NCBI RefSeq assembly: GCF_004349265.1 | Contig: NZ_SMFL01000012.1 | Location: 148,134-212,133, forward strand | Reading direction: 5' to 3' | Length of the DNA stretch: 64,000 nucleotides | Source of the DNA: Dyadobacter psychrotolerans | Lineage (GTDB): Bacteria > Bacteroidota > Bacteroidia > Cytophagales > Spirosomataceae | Part shown: piece by piece, positions 61,706-64,000 of the stretch | Layout: each line of letters opens with the position of its first letter | Position numbering within the stretch: the first letter of the stretch is position 1 | The notes under the pieces: model-generated | What the model was told of the DNA's origin: nothing | What the model saw: only the letters and a program-made list of their open reading frames with translations | Databases searched by the model: none | Translations under genes and position numbers: made by a program

Positions 61706-63846
61706 TTTTTCATGAGTTCTTTCAGGATCTTTTGGGCCGCGACCGAAATGACGGTACCTGGTCCAAAAACGCCTTTCACACCCGCATCGTAAAGGAACTG
61801 GTAATCCTGTGCCGGAATGACTCCCCCTGCAATTACCATGATATCTCCGCGTCCGATTCTTTTAAGTTCGTCAATAAGCTGCGGAACCAATGTTTTATGC
61901 CCTGCTGCCAGGCTGGATGCGCCGACGACATGAACATCATTTTCTGCAGCCTGAACAGCTACTTCCTGTGGGGTTTGAAATAGCGGACCAATGTCTACAT
62001 CAAAACCAAGATCAGCAAAGCTTGTGGCAATTACCTTGGCTCCGCGGTCATGGCCATCCTGCCCCATTTTTGCAACCAGGATTCGGGGGCGCCGTCCGTC
62101 AAGCTCTGCAAACTGATCGGACATAGCAAGGGCAAGTTTAAAATTTTCGTCATCAGATGACTCAGATTGGTAGATACCCGACACGGCACGAATGGTTGAT
62201 TTGTATCTTCCGAATTCTTTTTCCATAGCATCCGAAATTTCACCTAAAGTAGCTCTTTTACGGGCAGCATCCACAGCCAGCGACAACAAATTGAATTCCA
62301 TATTTTTCCCTCCGTTTGCACGGCAGGCTAACGTGATCATATTGAGCGCAGCATTTACTTCTTCGTTGTTCCTGTCTCTCTTAACCTGCTTTAGACGGTT
62401 AATTTGCGTTTCCCTGACGGTATTATTATCAACCTGCAAAATTTCAAGCTGCTCTTCGGTCCTAGTTTTGTATTGGTTTACCCCCACAACGATATCCTTT
62501 CCTGAATCAATCCGTGCCTGTTTTCTGGCCGCTGCTTCTTCGATCCGCATTTTCGGCAAACCTGTTTCAATCGCTTTGGTCATTCCGCCCAGGCGTTCAA
62601 CTTCTTCGATTAATTCCCAGGCCTTGTCACAAAGTTTGTTCGTAAGAGATTCAACATAATATGAGCCGCCCCAGGGATCAACGGCCTTGCAGATATCCGT
62701 TTCGTGTTGTAAAAACAGCTGTGTATTGCGGGCAATCTGAGCTGAAAAGTCGGTGGGCAAAGCAATGGCCTCGTCAAGTGAATTGGTGTGCAGGGATTGC
62801 GTGTGCCCCATTACTGCGGCCATGGCTTCAATACAGGTACGGGCTACATTGTTGTAGGGGTCCTGTTCAGTGAGGCTGTATCCGCTGGTTTGACAATGTG
62901 CACGCAGCATCAGGGATTTATCCGATTTGGGATTGAATTTTTTGACAATTTTAGCCCACAACATTCTGCCTGCCCGCAGCTTGGCAATCTCCATAAAATG
63001 ATTCATTCCGATACCCCAGAAGAAAGATAATCTCGGAGCAAAATCGTCGATATCCATGCCCGCTGCAATTCCGGTGCGAATGTATTCAAGTCCGTCTGCG
63101 AGCGTATAAGCCAATTCGATGTGTGCCGGTGCGCCTGCTTCGTGCATGTGATAGCCACTTATACTGATCGAATTGAACTGTGGCATAAACTGCGTAGCGT
63201 AGGCAAATATGTCACCCACGATGCGCATCGAAGGCGCCGGCGGATATATGTAGGTGTTACGCACCATAAACTCTTTCAAAATATCGTTCTGAATTGTCCC
63301 GGAAAGTTTATCAGGTGAAACGCCCTGCTCTTCCGCAGCGACAATGTAAAATGCCATGATCGGGATCACAGCGCCGTTCATAGTCATGGAAACAGACATT
63401 TTGTCCAGAGGAATCTGATTAAATAGAATTTTCATATCCTCAACCGAATCGATTGCTACGCCGGCTTTCCCCACATCACCCGTAACCCTGACATGATCAG
63501 AATCATAACCACGATGTGTAGCCAGATCAAAAGCAACAGATAAGCCTTTCTGGCCACCTGCCAGGTTACGGCGGTAAAAGGCATTTGATTCTTTCGCTGT
63601 GGAGAAACCGGCGTATTGCCTTATGGTCCAGGGTCTCTGGAGGTACATACTGGCATATGGTCCACGCAGGAATGGTGCTTTGCCGGCGCCAAAAGACAAA
63701 TGTCCGGCTTCTTCGAGGTCGTCTTTGCCGTAAGACGCTTTTAGTTTAATTCCTTCAGAAGTCGGAAAGGGTTTATTCTGTTGTTTTTCTTCAAAACGGC
63801 TTTCTTCCGTCAATTCTTCCGATAGGTTAATGAAGTCAGGTTTCAT
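61702..63846 (-). CDS. scpA: methylmalonyl-CoA mutase large subunit
   Basis: 714 aa. The start is ATG 63846 (MKPDFINLSEEL); an upstream in-frame ATG at 63975 lies inside the preceding gene. Catalytic barrel motifs: YASMYLQRPWTIRQYAGFST, SVAFDLATHRGYDSDH and ISGYHMHEAGAPA. The C-terminal B12-binding domain has LVAKMGQDGHDRGAKV with the DxHxxG His. It interconverts methylmalonyl-CoA and succinyl-CoA. It overlaps the preceding gene by 11 bp. Confidence 0.95.
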   Translation of the reverse strand: MKPDFINLSEELTEESRFEEKQQNKPFPTSEGIKLKASYGKDDLEEAGHLSFGAGKAPFLRGPYASMYLQRPWTIRQYAGFSTAKESNAFYRRNLAGGQKGLSVAFDLATHRGYDSDHVRVTGDVGKAGVAIDSVEDMKILFNQIPLDKMSVSMTMNGAVIPIMAFYIVAAEEQGVSPDKLSGTIQNDILKEFMVRNTYIYPPAPSMRIVGDIFAYATQFMPQFNSISISGYHMHEAGAPAHIELAYTLADGLEYIRTGIAAGMDIDDFAPRLSFFWGIGMNHFMEIAKLRAGRMLWAKIVKKFNPKSDKSLMLRAHCQTSGYSLTEQDPYNNVARTCIEAMAAVMGHTQSLHTNSLDEAIALPTDFSAQIARNTQLFLQHETDICKAVDPWGGSYYVESLTNKLCDKAWELIEEVERLGGMTKAIETGLPKMRIEEAAARKQARIDSGKDIVVGVNQYKTRTEEQLEILQVDNNTVRETQINRLKQVKRDRNNEEVNAALNMITLACRANGGKNMEFNLLSLAVDAARKRATLGEISDAMEKEFGRYKSTIRAVSGIYQSESSDDENFKLALAMSDQFAELDGRRPRILVAKMGQDGHDRGAKVIATSFADLGFDVDIGPLFQTPQEVAVQAAENDVHVVGASSLAAGHKTLVPQLIDELKRIGRGDIMVIAGGVIPAQDYQFLYDAGVKGVFGPGTVISVAAQKILKELMKN

Positions 63847-64000
63847 GAGTTGCAGGGGTTGTATTCCAAAGCCTTGCCAGGTTTCTTTTAGGTAAAAGGC
63901 GTAACGTACCAGCATAAACTTCATCAGGGGGGCGTATCTCCGGATGAACCGGCGAAGTTTTACGATCCGGGACATATTTATTCACCCCAACCATCACACG
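63836..64000 (-). CDS. methylmalonyl-CoA mutase small subunit, C-terminal fragment
   Basis: The minus strand is open from the right edge to TGA at 63838-63836, coding about 54 residues with RVMVGVNKYVPDRKTSP at its start. VGVNKY is the segment seen near the end of mutase small (and large) subunits. The 11-bp overlap with scpA implies translational coupling of the two subunits. Only the tail is visible, so the call is by context. Confidence 0.55.
   Translation of the reverse strand, partial: RVMVGVNKYVPDRKTSPVHPEIRPPDEVYAGTLRLLPKRNLARLWNTTPATHET

Noticed and set aside
63847..63975. N-terminal extension of scpA from the ATG at 63975
   Set aside because: The extension overlaps another coding frame that resembles the mutase small subunit, and the large subunit normally begins near MKPDF.
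1..64000. tRNA, rRNA or integrated phage
   Set aside because: No cloverleaf, rRNA motif, integrase or phage structural gene was seen while reading both strands; a covariance-model scan was not possible.

Overview
The window looks like chromosomal DNA of a Bacteroidetes bacterium, most likely in the Cytophagales near Dyadobacter. The signs are a dialkylresorcinol/flexirubin-type locus (darA, darB), a type IX secretion sorting domain, TonB-dependent receptors, family 43 glycoside hydrolases, unlinked housekeeping genes in short operons, and promoter-like TAnnTTTG (-7) elements in place of sigma70 boxes. The genus is inferred from gene content only. I saw no rRNA or tRNA gene, CRISPR array, transposase or prophage.

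Layout. 1-7118: an M20 amidohydrolase cut by the left edge, a large secreted zinc metalloprotease, a secreted esterase-GH5 fusion with a sorting domain, and a secreted thioredoxin-fold protein. 7138-9182: two GH43 enzymes. 9311-11550: mgtE and rsmA. 11632-18434: a very large hybrid histidine kinase and an outer-membrane beta-barrel protein. 18698-21071: purK-purE-LysM operon, followed by a decayed antitoxin/PIN toxin pair. 21611-25275: a BatA-like membrane protein, a YcxB-like membrane protein and a Crp/Fnr regulator. 25360-28863: an accessory patch of lipoprotein plus small membrane-protein modules, with one large lipoprotein gene and one small gene broken. 28860-34846: DUF1684, a collagen-like lipoprotein, OsmC, hemW, a TonB receptor and a coiled-coil lipoprotein. 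34929-37385: ctlX and an arginine deiminase homologue. 37633-44256: sufC-sufD-sufS-[toxin/antitoxin remnant]-sufE-sufT-like, a bacilliredoxin and a vWA protein. 44345-46822: a PIG-L family deacetylase. 46872-61705: the pigment-type locus. 61702-64000: methylmalonyl-CoA mutase large subunit and the tail of the small subunit.

The 46.9-61.7 kb locus reads as one functional unit. It has a phosphopantetheinyl transferase, a membrane-anchored Ntn-hydrolase acyltransferase, an aryl/acyl-CoA ligase, an O-methyltransferase, DarA, DarB, a BtrH-like acyltransferase, a two-gene ABC exporter, an acyl carrier protein and a ketosynthase. Several conserved-looking small unknowns lie between them. The aryl-polyene half of a classical flexirubin cluster (ammonia-lyase, ketoreductase, dehydratases) is not present here.

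The least explained region is 25.3-28.9 kb. A lipoprotein gene broken by two apparent -1 frameshifts ends in a domain with a His...Cys arrangement that resembles permuted papain-like folds. It is followed by three divergent copies of a small aromatic-rich membrane protein and by a shorter homologue of the lipoprotein's N-terminal half. The arrangement resembles an effector with immunity paralogues, but that role is a hypothesis.
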